A stretch of DNA of 41,406 nt from Mogibacterium sp. Its GTDB lineage: Bacteria; Bacillota; Clostridia; Peptostreptococcales; Anaerovoracaceae. The notes beneath the pieces were generated by a model. That model made no database searches. It saw nothing but the letters and a program-made list of their open reading frames with translations, and was not told the DNA's origin. The stretch is taken from contig JAFRGC010000078.1 of assembly GCA_017434025.1 (NCBI GenBank), positions 1 through 41,406 on the forward strand. Reading direction: 5' to 3'. Made by a program: the position numbers and the translations under genes. Of the stretch, positions 7,743 to 16,570 are shown piece after piece. The stretch's first letter is position 1. Every line of letters starts with the position of its first letter.

Positions 7743-8819
7743 TTACATAGCTCCGAGGAACATCAGCGCGTACTTGAGTACGATACCGGATACCATACCG
7801 ATGAACGGATCGGAGAAGCTAGTTACGATGATTACGCATCCTCCGACAACAGGGTTCTCAGAAAGCGCTGCTGCAGCGTCCTGTGGGAAGACCGCGAAGG
7901 CTCCGAGTACGAACAGGAAGCCCGAAATGGTCTCCGCCGGGATGTATTTTGCGATTTTCGTGATCGTCCTTGTCAGGAAGATCGCGGCTACGATAGCTGC
8001 CAGGAGAACTCCTGCAAGGATCGGATGTGGTGCAGCTGCGGTGCCGCTGATGATCGCCTCTACCGGGCCGCCTCCGAAGAACGCGCTTGCTGAGTCAGCA
8101 ATACCGGAGTATACGGTGATCGCGTCAACATTAGCAGTATCTCCCGCTATCCCTGCGGTGATCGTCGCATAGGCAATATTGCCGCCGATCTGCAGTGTGC
8201 AGACAGCCAGTACGCTCCGTATGATATGCGCATTGCAGGTCAGTTTGAGCGGTATGAGCTTCTCCTTGCTCATATCGATCTCGATCATATTGCCGGCATC
8301 ACCTGTAGTCTTTGCTTTGATCAGGTGAGCGATCGTGCTCAGAATTACAGAGACCGCGATAGTCCAGATCAGGTCGTTAGTGGCAAAATAGACGATCAGT
8401 GCAGATGCCATGGAAACAGCAGAGACAAATTTGTTCTGCTTGATCATGTCGAAGCCCGCCTTAGCCAGCATGAGGCCGACGCCGGCCAGCATGGCGTTGA
8501 GGATGCATGGTCCGATGAAGTCCATGGTTTTGGTCAGCACTCCGCAGAAGCCGAGGATCGCCATCACGATTCCACTGTAGAAAATAATGTTCAGTCTTTC
8601 GTTACGGTCATGACTGATGGTTCCGGCAAGTACTATGCTCTCGGCCTGCAGCGAGATCGGCGCGATCTGGTGTGTCAGCGCCATTCCGAATCCGCCTACG
8701 ATGAAGCCCAGTGCCGTTGGAAATGCAGCAAAGCCGTAGGAAAGTGAAAATACTGCCATCGGGATTGCGTTGAACACAACAGCGATGGCTGCAAAAATAT
8801 CCTTCAGATATAAAGCCAT
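7743..8819 (-). CDS. NCS2-like (nucleobase:cation symporter) permease
   Basis: A 358-residue polytopic membrane protein with about 10-12 hydrophobic segments, for example IAVVFNAIPMAVFSLSYGFA and LAGVLLAAIVAAIFL. Its layout, including the early AIPMA motif, the SLQAESIVLAG segment and the late SGTAAAPHP segment, fits the NCS2/SulP superfold, with the xanthine/uracil-permease branch the best guess. It is shorter than typical NCS2 carriers (about 430 residues), so the substrate is uncertain. The ATG at 8819 has an AGGGGG site. It is transcribed toward the palindromic repeat, which could terminate it. A role in glycerate or another carboxylate uptake is conceivable from the kinase remnant but unsupported. 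Confidence 0.6.
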   Translation of the reverse strand: MALYLKDIFAAIAVVFNAIPMAVFSLSYGFAAFPTALGFIVGGFGMALTHQIAPISLQAESIVLAGTISHDRNERLNIIFYSGIVMAILGFCGVLTKTMDFIGPCILNAMLAGVGLMLAKAGFDMIKQNKFVSAVSMASALIVYFATNDLIWTIAVSVILSTIAHLIKAKTTGDAGNMIEIDMSKEKLIPLKLTCNAHIIRSVLAVCTLQIGGNIAYATITAGIAGDTANVDAITVYSGIADSASAFFGGGPVEAIISGTAAAPHPILAGVLLAAIVAAIFLTRTITKIAKYIPAETISGFLFVLGAFAVFPQDAAAALSENPVVGGCVIIVTSFSDPFIGMVSGIVLKYALMFLGAM

Positions 8820-8922
8820 ATAATTCCCCCTTTCTCAGCGATAGGAAAAAACTATGCTTTCCTGTATGTACACATTGTAGCACAAACATGCCCGTTGTGA
8901 ACGTATGGAATTAATTGGACAC

Positions 8923-8959
8923 AAAAAAGTGGGCCAACCGTGATTGTGTGCCGACCCAC
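8923..8959 (-). terminator. Terminator of the 8988-12585 operon
   Basis: Read on the minus strand, GTGGGTCGGC pairs over ten positions (three wobbles) with the complementary segment ending GGCCCAC, then a run of Ts follows. It stands about 30 bases after the last gene of the operon. Confidence 0.75.
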
Positions 8960-8987
8960 AGTTTGGTATTGCCAACGAGCTATACCG

Positions 8988-9512
8988 CTATAAGCCTCCG
9001 CGGTACAGCAATTCGGATGGGACCAGATACAGATATGGCGCGGTTATCACAGCCAGCCTGATCGCAGATCTTCTCGCCTGCTCCTGCGTGAGCCCGGCTC
9101 CAGACAGTATCTTGCGGTCTGCAAAGTATATACACACAGCAGCCAAAACGACTCCGGCAATTGTAATGATGAACGCCAGCACATTCGCGAAAGGATTCAT
9201 CATGATCCCGCCGGCAGCATCCCCAATAACCGAATTGTCATCCGCGCCTGTCATCAGCATTGCTGCTGCCAGCAGGATGAGAGCGCCGATAAAATCGCTC
9301 ACGAAACCCGCCAGGCAGATCTTCCAGGTATGTTTCCTGCAGAACAAGCCTCGCTCCTCCATGTCACCAAGACTCCACTTCAGCACTACCCGGTCGATCA
9401 GATAATTCGCCGGGATCAGCAGCAGCCAGAGCCACGATGGGATAAATATCAGCAGCCACAGCGGCAGCAGCAGGTTATATAGTCTTGTATTATTATCTGA
9501 TCGCTTCGTCAT
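8988..9512 (-). CDS. Hypothetical membrane protein
   Basis: A 174-residue protein of unknown function with about four membrane segments: LYNLLLPLWLLIFIPSWLWL, a segment near FIGALILLAAAML, a third at VLAFIITIAGVVLAAVCIYF and a weak C-terminal one (LAVITAPYLYLVPSELLY). A conserved-looking cytoplasmic stretch (DRVVLKWSLGDMEERGLFCRKHTWK) lies between the first two. No catalytic motif is seen. It is the last gene of a five-gene operon, 19 bases after the hydrolase-diiron fusion and just before a terminator, so it may act with those proteins at the membrane. Confidence 0.7.
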   Translation of the reverse strand: MTKRSDNNTRLYNLLLPLWLLIFIPSWLWLLLIPANYLIDRVVLKWSLGDMEERGLFCRKHTWKICLAGFVSDFIGALILLAAAMLMTGADDNSVIGDAAGGIMMNPFANVLAFIITIAGVVLAAVCIYFADRKILSGAGLTQEQARRSAIRLAVITAPYLYLVPSELLYRGGL

Positions 9513-9531
9513 TATGTTTCCTATCCTTCCA

Positions 9532-10593
9532 TCACTTCAGCAGTCCCAGTACTGCGTCGCCGTGATGTGTCTCATCGTTCATTACGGTCTCAACCTCCGG
9601 GAAATCCGGAACCACACTCTTGTATTTCTCCGCCGCATCATATTCACCCTTGGCGATGATCGGATACAGTTTCTCTCTGCCGATCGTTTTGTACAGGCGA
9701 GGTATCAATATCGCTTTGGCCGGATTCGCTTTGATCATCTTACCGGTATAAGCGCGGAATACATCCGCATGCCGGGCTTCATCATCAGCCAGCCTGAGGA
9801 ATGCTTTGCGGTCAGCCTCGTCTTTCACTACTGCTGCCAGTTTCTTATACATGAGTACAGCATCTTCCTCACCCTGCTGAGACTTAGTCAGAGTCTCCAT
9901 CTGTGCCGGGGTAATAACGCGGCCGGCATTCTCATCTGCTATTCCCGTCTCCTCCAGTATGAGATTTGCCAGACGGCTCTTAGGGACTACATAGCTGATA
10001 TGATCATCGCCTTCCAGTATCCTCAGCTTCGCCCCCGGTATGGACTCCGCGATCAGCCTGGTCTCCTTCTCAAGGATCAGATCCTTGCTGCCGGCGATCA
10101 CGACAGTCGGTGTCTTGATGGTGCTGAGTTCTTCCGGTGTGATATCCGGCTCTGTCAGCATCAGCCGCATTTTCGGATCCTTAGTTACTGTATAGACCGC
10201 TTTCAGCGCCATTCTCAGCAGCAGGGCTGCTCCCTGCGGTGTCATATTAGCGCTTCCCGCCAGCAGCAAGCCGATCCTGTCCGTCTTCATGGCGGTAAGC
10301 AGTCCGATGATAGCGCCGTCGCTGTGACCAAAGTACACTACATCCTCCAGGTCGAGCTGCTCCATGAACGCCACCATGTCATCAGCCATATCCCGGTAAT
10401 GCAGCTCATCGACTTTGGAGCTCAGCCCGTGGTCGCGGGAGTCCACGGCATACACGGTGAAGTATTTGCGGAGCAGCCAGATCGAGTTCTTGAACTCATT
10501 GTGGTCTACGCCGTTCCCGTGCACCAGGACCAGCGGTCTGCCCTCGCCATACTTTTCATAGTACATTTCGATTCCGTTTACGAAGATCTTCAT
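9532..10593 (-). CDS. Alpha/beta-hydrolase fused to a rubrerythrin-like diiron domain
   Basis: A 353-residue two-domain protein. Residues 1-215 are an alpha/beta-hydrolase with oxyanion segment VLVHGNG, nucleophile elbow GHSDGA (Ser91), acid Asp171 (GSKDLI) and His198 (GDDHISY). Residues 235-353 form a four-helix ferritin-like domain with metal-type positions: Glu243 followed by Tyr249, Glu272-x-x-His275 (DEARH), Glu317 with Tyr324, and Glu341-x-x-His344 (ETHH). This is the pattern of a rubrerythrin-like diiron site. The frame extends upstream to a GTG at 10638, but AGGGGGG stands five bases before the ATG at 10593, so that start is preferred. Substrate and role are unknown. A peroxide- or oxygen-linked hydrolase or haloperoxidase-like activity is speculation. 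Confidence 0.8.
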   Translation of the reverse strand: MKIFVNGIEMYYEKYGEGRPLVLVHGNGVDHNEFKNSIWLLRKYFTVYAVDSRDHGLSSKVDELHYRDMADDMVAFMEQLDLEDVVYFGHSDGAIIGLLTAMKTDRIGLLLAGSANMTPQGAALLLRMALKAVYTVTKDPKMRLMLTEPDITPEELSTIKTPTVVIAGSKDLILEKETRLIAESIPGAKLRILEGDDHISYVVPKSRLANLILEETGIADENAGRVITPAQMETLTKSQQGEEDAVLMYKKLAAVVKDEADRKAFLRLADDEARHADVFRAYTGKMIKANPAKAILIPRLYKTIGREKLYPIIAKGEYDAAEKYKSVVPDFPEVETVMNDETHHGDAVLGLLK

Positions 10594-10641
10594 AGTATCC
10601 CCCCTTCGTATCTTCATAGTTCCGGTGATGCTGTTCACGCG

Positions 10642-11187
10642 CTATTCTGCTGACACGTTCAGTACTGCCAAAGCTCTTGCGCAGGCATCATATGCAATCA
10701 TATTGACCTGATCAATCGCCTGATCTTCATCGGATTTCTCCTGGATCGTTTCTGCTTTCTCCGGATCAGCTGTGAGCTTCATCTTGACCATGGTCTTCCT
10801 GATCTCTTCTGCGGCAGATTCATCATCCAGGCGGTTGTCGCCGATGATCAGCACGAGGCTGTTCAGATTATTGACTGCAGCTTCAAGCTCCATCTTGTAC
10901 AATATCGATCCCTCAAATTCCGGCAGAGCCTCCAGCTCGGCGATTCCCTGCCTGATCTCTTTGACAGCCCTGGCATCTTTCAGGATCCCCGGCACTTTCT
11001 CTTTTGCTTCGGTCGTGAAAGAGGATGTCTGCACCTTGGCACTTTCCATGAGCTCTCTGACTTTGCCCCCTTCTTCCGTAAGCTCTTTCGCTCTGCTGAC
11101 TACATTTCCTGCAGCATTCTTCGCCAGATCGCCGGCGTTCTCCGCCAGATCCTTGGCTCTTTCCAAGTATTCATCGAATTTTCCCAT
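10642..11187 (-). CDS. Hypothetical helical protein
   Basis: A 181-residue, largely alpha-helical soluble protein of no recognised family. Residues 1-75 are an amphipathic, alanine/lysine/glutamate-rich stretch (LAENAGDLAKNAAGNV and similar), like LEA or apolipoprotein helices. The remainder, AVNNLNSLVLIIGDNRLDDE onward, is a helical domain. There is no signal peptide or membrane span. A strong GGAGG site precedes the ATG. It sits 10 bases after the upstream hypothetical gene and 48 before the hydrolase-diiron fusion. Membrane-surface binding by the amphipathic half is possible, but this is inference only. Confidence 0.7.
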   Translation of the reverse strand: MGKFDEYLERAKDLAENAGDLAKNAAGNVVSRAKELTEEGGKVRELMESAKVQTSSFTTEAKEKVPGILKDARAVKEIRQGIAELEALPEFEGSILYKMELEAAVNNLNSLVLIIGDNRLDDESAAEEIRKTMVKMKLTADPEKAETIQEKSDEDQAIDQVNMIAYDACARALAVLNVSAE

Positions 11188-11197
11188 TCTTTTCCTC

Positions 11198-11854
11198 CTA
11201 TCTCAGGAACCACGCCTCTCCATTAGGCATGATCCTTATATCTCCCGGTAAAACTTCTGTTATCTCTCCTGTGAGATCGCGCACCACGGTTTCTTCCCAG
11301 TATCTGTAATCCTCGCCATCGCCTTCCTCATGCCACCGGTTGAAGTACAGTTTGTCTCCGTCTCTCAGGAAGAAACTGTCATGGTCTCCCATTTCGAACT
11401 GTACCGTCTCCGGCCAGATGATCTCGAACTCATTTGATCCGACACACTGTCTCGTCAGTGTCAGCGGCGATGTATCCAGTCGCAGATTGTAACAGTCCTT
11501 GACGCTGCTGAGCGGCAGTTCTGCTTCACACAGGACCTCCCCACTGTCACAGCAGAACTTCAGGATCTGAATGATCCCTGCCGGAAAATCTACGCTGGGT
11601 ATGAATATATCCCCTTCATAGTAGACAGGCTCCGCCGGATAGATGCCTTGCTGCCGCGGTACCGGCCGGAACACTTCTCCGTCCGGGTAATGGATCAGGC
11701 AGAGATTCCTTCCCTCCACCGTATGCCCTGACTTGAACACTTCTTCGGCCTCGTACAGGTCACCGTGCTCATAGCTGATCCCATAATACCATTCATCCGT
11801 GCCATGCGGAACGAGATCGATATATGTTATTCCCGAAGTCTCAATTGTTTTCAT
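11198..11854 (-). CDS. Hypothetical beta-rich protein
   Basis: A 218-residue soluble protein with many aromatic and acidic residues and short alternating strands, for example YEHGDLYEAEEVFKSG and DSFFLRDGDKLYFNRWHEEG. The pattern resembles a beta-propeller or beta-sandwich reporter-type fold. No enzyme motif, signal peptide or membrane segment is seen. It begins two bases after the CPBP protease stop and ends 10 bases before the helical protein, so it is embedded in the operon. Function unknown. Confidence 0.7.
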   Translation of the reverse strand: MKTIETSGITYIDLVPHGTDEWYYGISYEHGDLYEAEEVFKSGHTVEGRNLCLIHYPDGEVFRPVPRQQGIYPAEPVYYEGDIFIPSVDFPAGIIQILKFCCDSGEVLCEAELPLSSVKDCYNLRLDTSPLTLTRQCVGSNEFEIIWPETVQFEMGDHDSFFLRDGDKLYFNRWHEEGDGEDYRYWEETVVRDLTGEITEVLPGDIRIMPNGEAWFLR

Positions 11855-11856
11855 AT

Positions 11857-12585
11857 CTATTCGTCTGCCGGTGCAACCTTCTGCGGCTCCGGGGTTCTGG
11901 CCACCAGCCAGAAAGCGTAAATAGCTTCAACAGCCAGCAGAGCGATGAAGATGATCAGCACCGTGGTTGATGAATTTGTGTTTGCCAAGAACACCCGATT
12001 GGTGATATCGATCACAGCGTGCGCGATGATGACGGACAGAAGGTCTTCAGTTTTGATATAGATCGCGCCGAACACAAGCCCGACCACGATCGAGTAACCA
12101 GTCTGTACCAGTGCCTGCAGAACCTGTCCATTCACAGCATTCGTAAGGTGAACAATGCCGAACAGAACTGCCGGGATGATCAGGACAGCGAATTTGCCCA
12201 TGCCATGCGCCTTGAGGTTGTGGATGAACACGCCCCTGAACAAAACCTCTTCGAAGATCGCCGGTGCCAGACCGAGAATGAGGATCTCCACGGTGAGCGG
12301 TGCATAATCGCCTTTCGTAAGATAATGATTTGCAACATTCCACAGCGCGAAAAGCAATGCCGGAAGCATCACGATCAGTCCCGAGAATAGCTTCCTCCAG
12401 CGGAAGCACCGGTGCAGGACGATCATCAGCAAAAGGCCGGTCGCGATCCTTCCGAGAGCCCCGCTCATTTCATTTGATTGGCCCGCCATCTGTCCGACAA
12501 CCACGAACGCGAACGTGACAACGAAAGCTATAACAATAAGAATGAACTCATAGATTATCGGATGATTGACTGATAATTTCTTCAT
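11857..12585 (-). CDS. CPBP-family intramembrane metalloprotease
   Basis: A 242-residue membrane protein of the CPBP (CAAX prenyl protease/bacteriocin-processing, Abi) family, with about seven to eight membrane segments. The defining motifs are present: FEEVLFRGVF (the EExxxR motif), then FGIVHLTN with the conserved histidine, and HAVIDITNR near the end. In bacteria these act as intramembrane proteases or as immunity or processing factors. It is the first gene of the five-gene operon ending at 8988, so its substrate may be one of the membrane proteins encoded there. A second, larger family member lies at 26120-27133. Confidence 0.85.
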   Translation of the reverse strand: MKKLSVNHPIIYEFILIVIAFVVTFAFVVVGQMAGQSNEMSGALGRIATGLLLMIVLHRCFRWRKLFSGLIVMLPALLFALWNVANHYLTKGDYAPLTVEILILGLAPAIFEEVLFRGVFIHNLKAHGMGKFAVLIIPAVLFGIVHLTNAVNGQVLQALVQTGYSIVVGLVFGAIYIKTEDLLSVIIAHAVIDITNRVFLANTNSSTTVLIIFIALLAVEAIYAFWLVARTPEPQKVAPADE

Positions 12586-12655
12586 AGCTATTTCCCTTCC
12601 GATTATTCATTCCATATTATGATAACATATCTGCAGAGACCCATAAACCCAAATA

Positions 12656-12687
12656 AAATGGCACCGTCCTCGCGGACAGTGCCATTT
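12656..12687 (-). terminator. Terminator after oppA
   Basis: AAATGGCAC and GTGCCATTT form a perfect nine-base outer stem. An inner GTCC/GGAC stem is separated from it by one mismatch. A and T tracts flank both sides, so it can also work in the opposite direction. It lies 45 bases beyond the oppA stop. Confidence 0.85.
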
Positions 12688-12732
12688 GTTTTGTTGATAC
12701 TGCTTGTACTGACTTGTACCGCTTGCCGCAGA

Positions 12733-14436
12733 CTATGCTGCAGGCTGAGCGTACTGGAAGAAGTAGTAGCCCATCGGTGTGTAGCCAATGTTCTTAATAG
12801 TCTTGTTGCAGTACATGCTGGTGTAGTAGTAAACAGGTGCGATTGGGAATCCGCCTTCGCCGAACAGAGTCTCTTCTGCTGTGTAGAGAGCCTTGTCACG
12901 CTCAGCGCCAGCTGCCATGCTCTTTGCAGTCTTGATAGCTGCGTCGAAGTCAGGGTCGCTGTATACACTGTAGTTGTAAGGGTTGCCGGTTACCATCAGC
13001 TCGAGATAAGTAACAGGGTCATTGAAGTCAGCGATCCAGCCGAGACGTGCAACACCGAACTTATGCTCTGTGAGTCCGTCGGTGTATGTCTGCCACTCCT
13101 GGTTCTCCAGTGTGATGTTGAGGCCAAGGACATTGCTCCAGTCCTGTCCGCAAGCTTCAGCGATAGCCTTGTGAGCATCACTTGTGTTGAAGTTGTAAAC
13201 GAGGGTCGTGTTAGGGTCCCATGTACCTTCATCAACAGCTTCCTGATAGAGCTTCTTAGCGAGCTCGCATTTGCCTTCGTAAGTCTCGAGGTCAGCATCA
13301 GGATATTTGCTTGCAAGCCATGCATAAACAGCACCGAGGTCAGATGAACCGTAAGCGAAGTCAGCGCCTGTGGAATCAAGGATGCCGGATGCAACTAAGC
13401 CGGTAGCCGGGACCTGTCCTCCCTGTGTTACGTTGTCAACGATGTTCTGTCTGTCAATGCTGAGAGTCATAGCTGCTCTTACTCTCCAGTCAGTGATCTT
13501 CTCGCAGTTGAGGTAGAGATAGTATGTTCCTACATACGGATCGATGAAGCAGTCACCGGAATCCTGCAGGGATGAGATCATGTCAGTCGGGAATGACTCA
13601 ACGAATGCCCACTCACCTGACTGATAAGCGGAGAGGATAGCTGTCTCGTCTGCAGACAGATACCAGTCGATCTCGCTTGGTCCGAGGTTAGCTGCGTCAT
13701 AGTACTGATCGTTAGGAACCATCTTGATGACAGAGTCGTGTACCCACTCTGACAGCTTGTATGCTCCATTGCCGACCATCTTCTCAGGTGTTGACCACCA
13801 GTCATCACCGCTTTCAACAACATCCTGTCTCAGTGGCATAAGGGAAGCGAAAGCGCACATCTCAAGGAAGTACGGAGTATCCTTGCAAAGTGTGATCTCG
13901 AGTGTCGAATCATCAACAGCCTTGATGCCGAGTTCGCTAGGAGCCTTCTCGCCATTCTGGATCTCAGTAGCGTTGAGAACAACGTCGTTCAGGAAGTATC
14001 CATACTCAGATGCTGTAGCCGGATCGACCAGTCTCTGCCATGAATATACCCAGTCCTGAGCCTTTACAGGTTCACCGTCAGACCACTTAGCATCTGATCT
14101 GATCTTGAATGTATAGACAAAGCCATCTTCAGATTTCTCGTAGCTCTCGGCCTGGCCCAGGTCGACCTTGGTCATCATAACGTTGCCGCTCTCATCAGCA
14201 GTATCTCCGGTCTGGACATACTTCATGAGGTTCTCAAACATATGGTTGACATATGTGGAACCATCAACGGAGCTGATAAGGCTTGGGTCGAGGGTCTCAG
14301 GCTCAGAAGCGATACATGCTGTTGCAACGAAATCTGCATCAGCATCACCGCTCTCACCGCTGCCACTTCCTCCTCCGCATGCTGTAAATGCGAACACTAC
14401 AGTCAGGCAGAGAATCAGAGCAATAAATTTCTTCAT
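12733..14436 (-). CDS. oppA: Oligopeptide ABC transporter substrate-binding lipoprotein
   Basis: A 567-residue family 5 extracellular solute-binding protein that captures peptides for the OppBCDF importer. It has a lipoprotein signal (MKKFIALILCLTVVFAFTAC, lipid-modified Cys20), then a glycine/serine linker and the long two-lobe binding domain with family landmarks (ETLDPSLISS, AQDWVYSWQRLVDP). The ATG is preceded by AAGGAGGAG. It follows oppF by about 115 bases containing a stem-loop, an arrangement that lets the binding protein be made at a different level from the membrane parts. In an amino-acid fermenter this system would supply substrate for the had pathway, an inference. Confidence 0.93.
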   Translation of the reverse strand: MKKFIALILCLTVVFAFTACGGGSGSGESGDADADFVATACIASEPETLDPSLISSVDGSTYVNHMFENLMKYVQTGDTADESGNVMMTKVDLGQAESYEKSEDGFVYTFKIRSDAKWSDGEPVKAQDWVYSWQRLVDPATASEYGYFLNDVVLNATEIQNGEKAPSELGIKAVDDSTLEITLCKDTPYFLEMCAFASLMPLRQDVVESGDDWWSTPEKMVGNGAYKLSEWVHDSVIKMVPNDQYYDAANLGPSEIDWYLSADETAILSAYQSGEWAFVESFPTDMISSLQDSGDCFIDPYVGTYYLYLNCEKITDWRVRAAMTLSIDRQNIVDNVTQGGQVPATGLVASGILDSTGADFAYGSSDLGAVYAWLASKYPDADLETYEGKCELAKKLYQEAVDEGTWDPNTTLVYNFNTSDAHKAIAEACGQDWSNVLGLNITLENQEWQTYTDGLTEHKFGVARLGWIADFNDPVTYLELMVTGNPYNYSVYSDPDFDAAIKTAKSMAAGAERDKALYTAEETLFGEGGFPIAPVYYYTSMYCNKTIKNIGYTPMGYYFFQYAQPAA

Positions 14437-14519
14437 AGATTTCTCCTCCTTTAATAATATTCCTAAGAATACATTGTACTATATTTAAGTAACTAGTGTT
14501 ACATAAATAACTTGCTGAG

Positions 14520-14537
14520 CGGACCTTCACAGGTCCG
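14520..14537 (-). promoter_or_regulatory. oppF-oppA intercistronic stem-loop
   Basis: CGGACCT and AGGTCCG form a perfect seven-base-pair stem with a four-base loop, 15 bases after the oppF stop. No long T run follows on the minus strand, so partial termination or mRNA end protection is more likely than full termination. A TACAAT -10-like box lies further on, before oppA. Confidence 0.5.
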
Positions 14538-14552
14538 TCTTTCGTGCCTGAA

Positions 14553-15545
14553 CTACTTCTCGAGCAGGTGGCACGCTGCGAAATGGCCGCTGCCGTAATC
14601 TCTGAAGACAGGTGTCTCCTCTTTGCAGCGCTCTGTCGCGTACGGGCATCTGGTATGGAACTTGCATCCCGAAGGCGGATTGATCGGACTTGGAATATCC
14701 CCCTCCAGTATGAGTCTCTCTCTCGCACGTGTTACCTTCGGATCAGGGATAGGAACCGCACTCATCAATGTCTTAGTATACGGATGGATAGGGTTCCTGT
14801 AAAGCTCATAGGATTCTGCCAGTTCTACCATATTGCCGAGGTACATGACGCCGATACGGTTCGAGATGTGACGTACTACCGAGATATCATGCGCGATGAA
14901 CAGGTAGGTCAGCCCCAGTTCAGACTGCAGGTCCTCAAGCATATTAACAACCTGTGACTGGATCGACACGTCAAGCGCAGATATCGGCTCGTCGCAGACG
15001 ATGAACTCCGGCTCTACCGCCAGCGCTCTCGCGATTCCGATCCTCTGCTGCTGTCCTCCGGAGAACTCGTGAGGGAAACGGTTGGAATGCTCAGTGTTGA
15101 GTCCTACCTGGTCAAGCAGCTGATTGATCCTTGCCGTCCTCTCGCCCTTTCCTGTGTAAAGCTTATGGATGTCGAGGGCCTCACCTACGATCTCTCCTAC
15201 TGTCATACGAGGGTCGAGTGATGCCGACGGATCCTGGAAGATGATCTGCATCTTACGTCTGTAAGGAAGCATTTTCTCGGCGATCTTCTTCTCAGAATCG
15301 TATATGGTTTTCCCGTCATAGACTATGGAACCGGAAGTCGGCTCATAGAGTCTGATGATCGTACGTCCGAGTGTCGTCTTGCCGCATCCGGATTCTCCGA
15401 CGAGGCCGAGTGTCTCTCCCTTGTAGATGTCCAGTGTGACACCGTCAACGGCTTTGACCACCTGTTTCTTGCCCAGTCCGGTCTTCTTGACGCTGAAATA
15501 TTTCTTAAGGTCTTTGATTTCCAGGAGTTTGGTCTGTTCAGCCAT
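14553..15545 (-). CDS. oppF: Oligopeptide ABC transporter ATP-binding protein OppF
   Basis: A 330-residue ATPase subunit. It has a Walker A motif ([13 protein letters not shown]), the Q-loop region [17 protein letters not shown] signature [15 protein letters not shown] and Walker B FIVCDEP. The C-terminal peptide-transporter extension carries its cysteine cluster ([14 protein letters not shown]), which in this family can hold an iron-sulfur cluster. The frame opens 17 codons earlier, but the ATG at 15545 has GGAGG upstream and overlaps the oppD stop (TAATG), a typical coupled start. It works with OppD to drive import through OppBC. Confidence 0.93.
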   Translation of the reverse strand: MAEQTKLLEIKDLKKYFSVKKTGLGKKQVVKAVDGVTLDIYKGETLGLVGESGCGKTTLGRTIIRLYEPTSGSIVYDGKTIYDSEKKIAEKMLPYRRKMQIIFQDPSASLDPRMTVGEIVGEALDIHKLYTGKGERTARINQLLDQVGLNTEHSNRFPHEFSGGQQQRIGIARALAVEPEFIVCDEPISALDVSIQSQVVNMLEDLQSELGLTYLFIAHDISVVRHISNRIGVMYLGNMVELAESYELYRNPIHPYTKTLMSAVPIPDPKVTRARERLILEGDIPSPINPPSGCKFHTRCPYATERCKEETPVFRDYGSGHFAACHLLEK

Positions 15546-16558
15546 TATTTCTGCACCTCCTGTTGTGATTTCTTGCCCATGAAATGCAGCCAGCACGCGG
15601 AGATGTGCCCGTCTCCAAGGTCAGCATACGGCGGTTCCTTGGTGAGGCAGATCTTCATGCAGTGCGAGCATCTCGGTCCAAAGTGACATCCCTGCGGAGG
15701 ATTCAGCAGGTCGACCGGAGTACCCTCGATCGGGATCAGTCTCTCATGTTCATCCTCATCGAGTCTCGGCATGGATTCGAGGAGTCCCATCGTGTATGGA
15801 TGAGCCGGTCTGTAGAAGATGTCTTCATCAGTGCCCTGCTCAACGATCTTGCCTGCGTACATGACCGATACTCTGTCGCACATCTCAGCTACTACGCCGA
15901 GGTTATGTGTGATGAATATGATTGCCGTTCCGACTTTCTTCTGGATGCTCTTCATCAGATCGAGGATCTGTGCCTGGATCGTAACGTCGAGCGCTGTTGT
16001 CGGTTCGTCGGCGATCAGCAGTTTAGGGTCGCAGATGAGTGCCATCGCGATCATCGCACGCTGACGCATTCCGCCGGAGAACTCGTGCGGATACTGATCC
16101 ACACGCTTTTCCGCATTATTGATGCCTACGAGCTCGAGCATTTCGATCGCGCGGGCTCTGGCTTTCTCTTTCGGATAGTTCTTATCGTGACAGGTAAGAG
16201 CCTCCATCAGCTGGTTGCCGATAGTATATACCGGATTGAGACAGGTCATAGGATTCTGGAAGATCATGCTGGCTTTGTTGCCTCTGAAATTCCTCATCTG
16301 CTCTTCGTCATAGGCAAGGATGTCCTCGCCGTCGAAGGTGATCGATCCGCCCACGACTTTGCCCGGGCTCTGGAGAAGCCCCATGATCGAATAAGCCTCT
16401 ACGGATTTACCTGATCCGGACTCGCCTACGATACCCATTACCTCGTGTTCCTTGAGGGTGTAGCTGATACCATCAACAGCTTTGACTTCGCCCGCAGGAG
16501 TGAAGAAGGATACCTTGAGGTCTTTAACTTCTAATAATGTTTTTCTTTCTTCTGACAT
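15545..16558 (-). CDS. oppD: Oligopeptide ABC transporter ATP-binding protein OppD
   Basis: A 337-residue ATPase. It has Walker A ([17 protein letters not shown]), Q-loop ([17 protein letters not shown]), signature [15 protein letters not shown], Walker B ([12 protein letters not shown]) and the C-terminal Opp extension with [13 protein letters not shown]. The ATG has a GGAGG-containing site. It lies 12 bases after oppC and overlaps the start of oppF by one base, so the two ATPases are produced together. Confidence 0.93.
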   Translation of the reverse strand: MSEERKTLLEVKDLKVSFFTPAGEVKAVDGISYTLKEHEVMGIVGESGSGKSVEAYSIMGLLQSPGKVVGGSITFDGEDILAYDEEQMRNFRGNKASMIFQNPMTCLNPVYTIGNQLMEALTCHDKNYPKEKARARAIEMLELVGINNAEKRVDQYPHEFSGGMRQRAMIAMALICDPKLLIADEPTTALDVTIQAQILDLMKSIQKKVGTAIIFITHNLGVVAEMCDRVSVMYAGKIVEQGTDEDIFYRPAHPYTMGLLESMPRLDEDEHERLIPIEGTPVDLLNPPQGCHFGPRCSHCMKICLTKEPPYADLGDGHISACWLHFMGKKSQQEVQK

Positions 16559-16570
16559 CGCTCTGCCTCC

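Noticed and set aside
9514-10653. Plus-strand open frame opposite the hydrolase-diiron gene
   Set aside because: No ribosome site and no family resemblance; the minus-strand frame has clear catalytic motifs.
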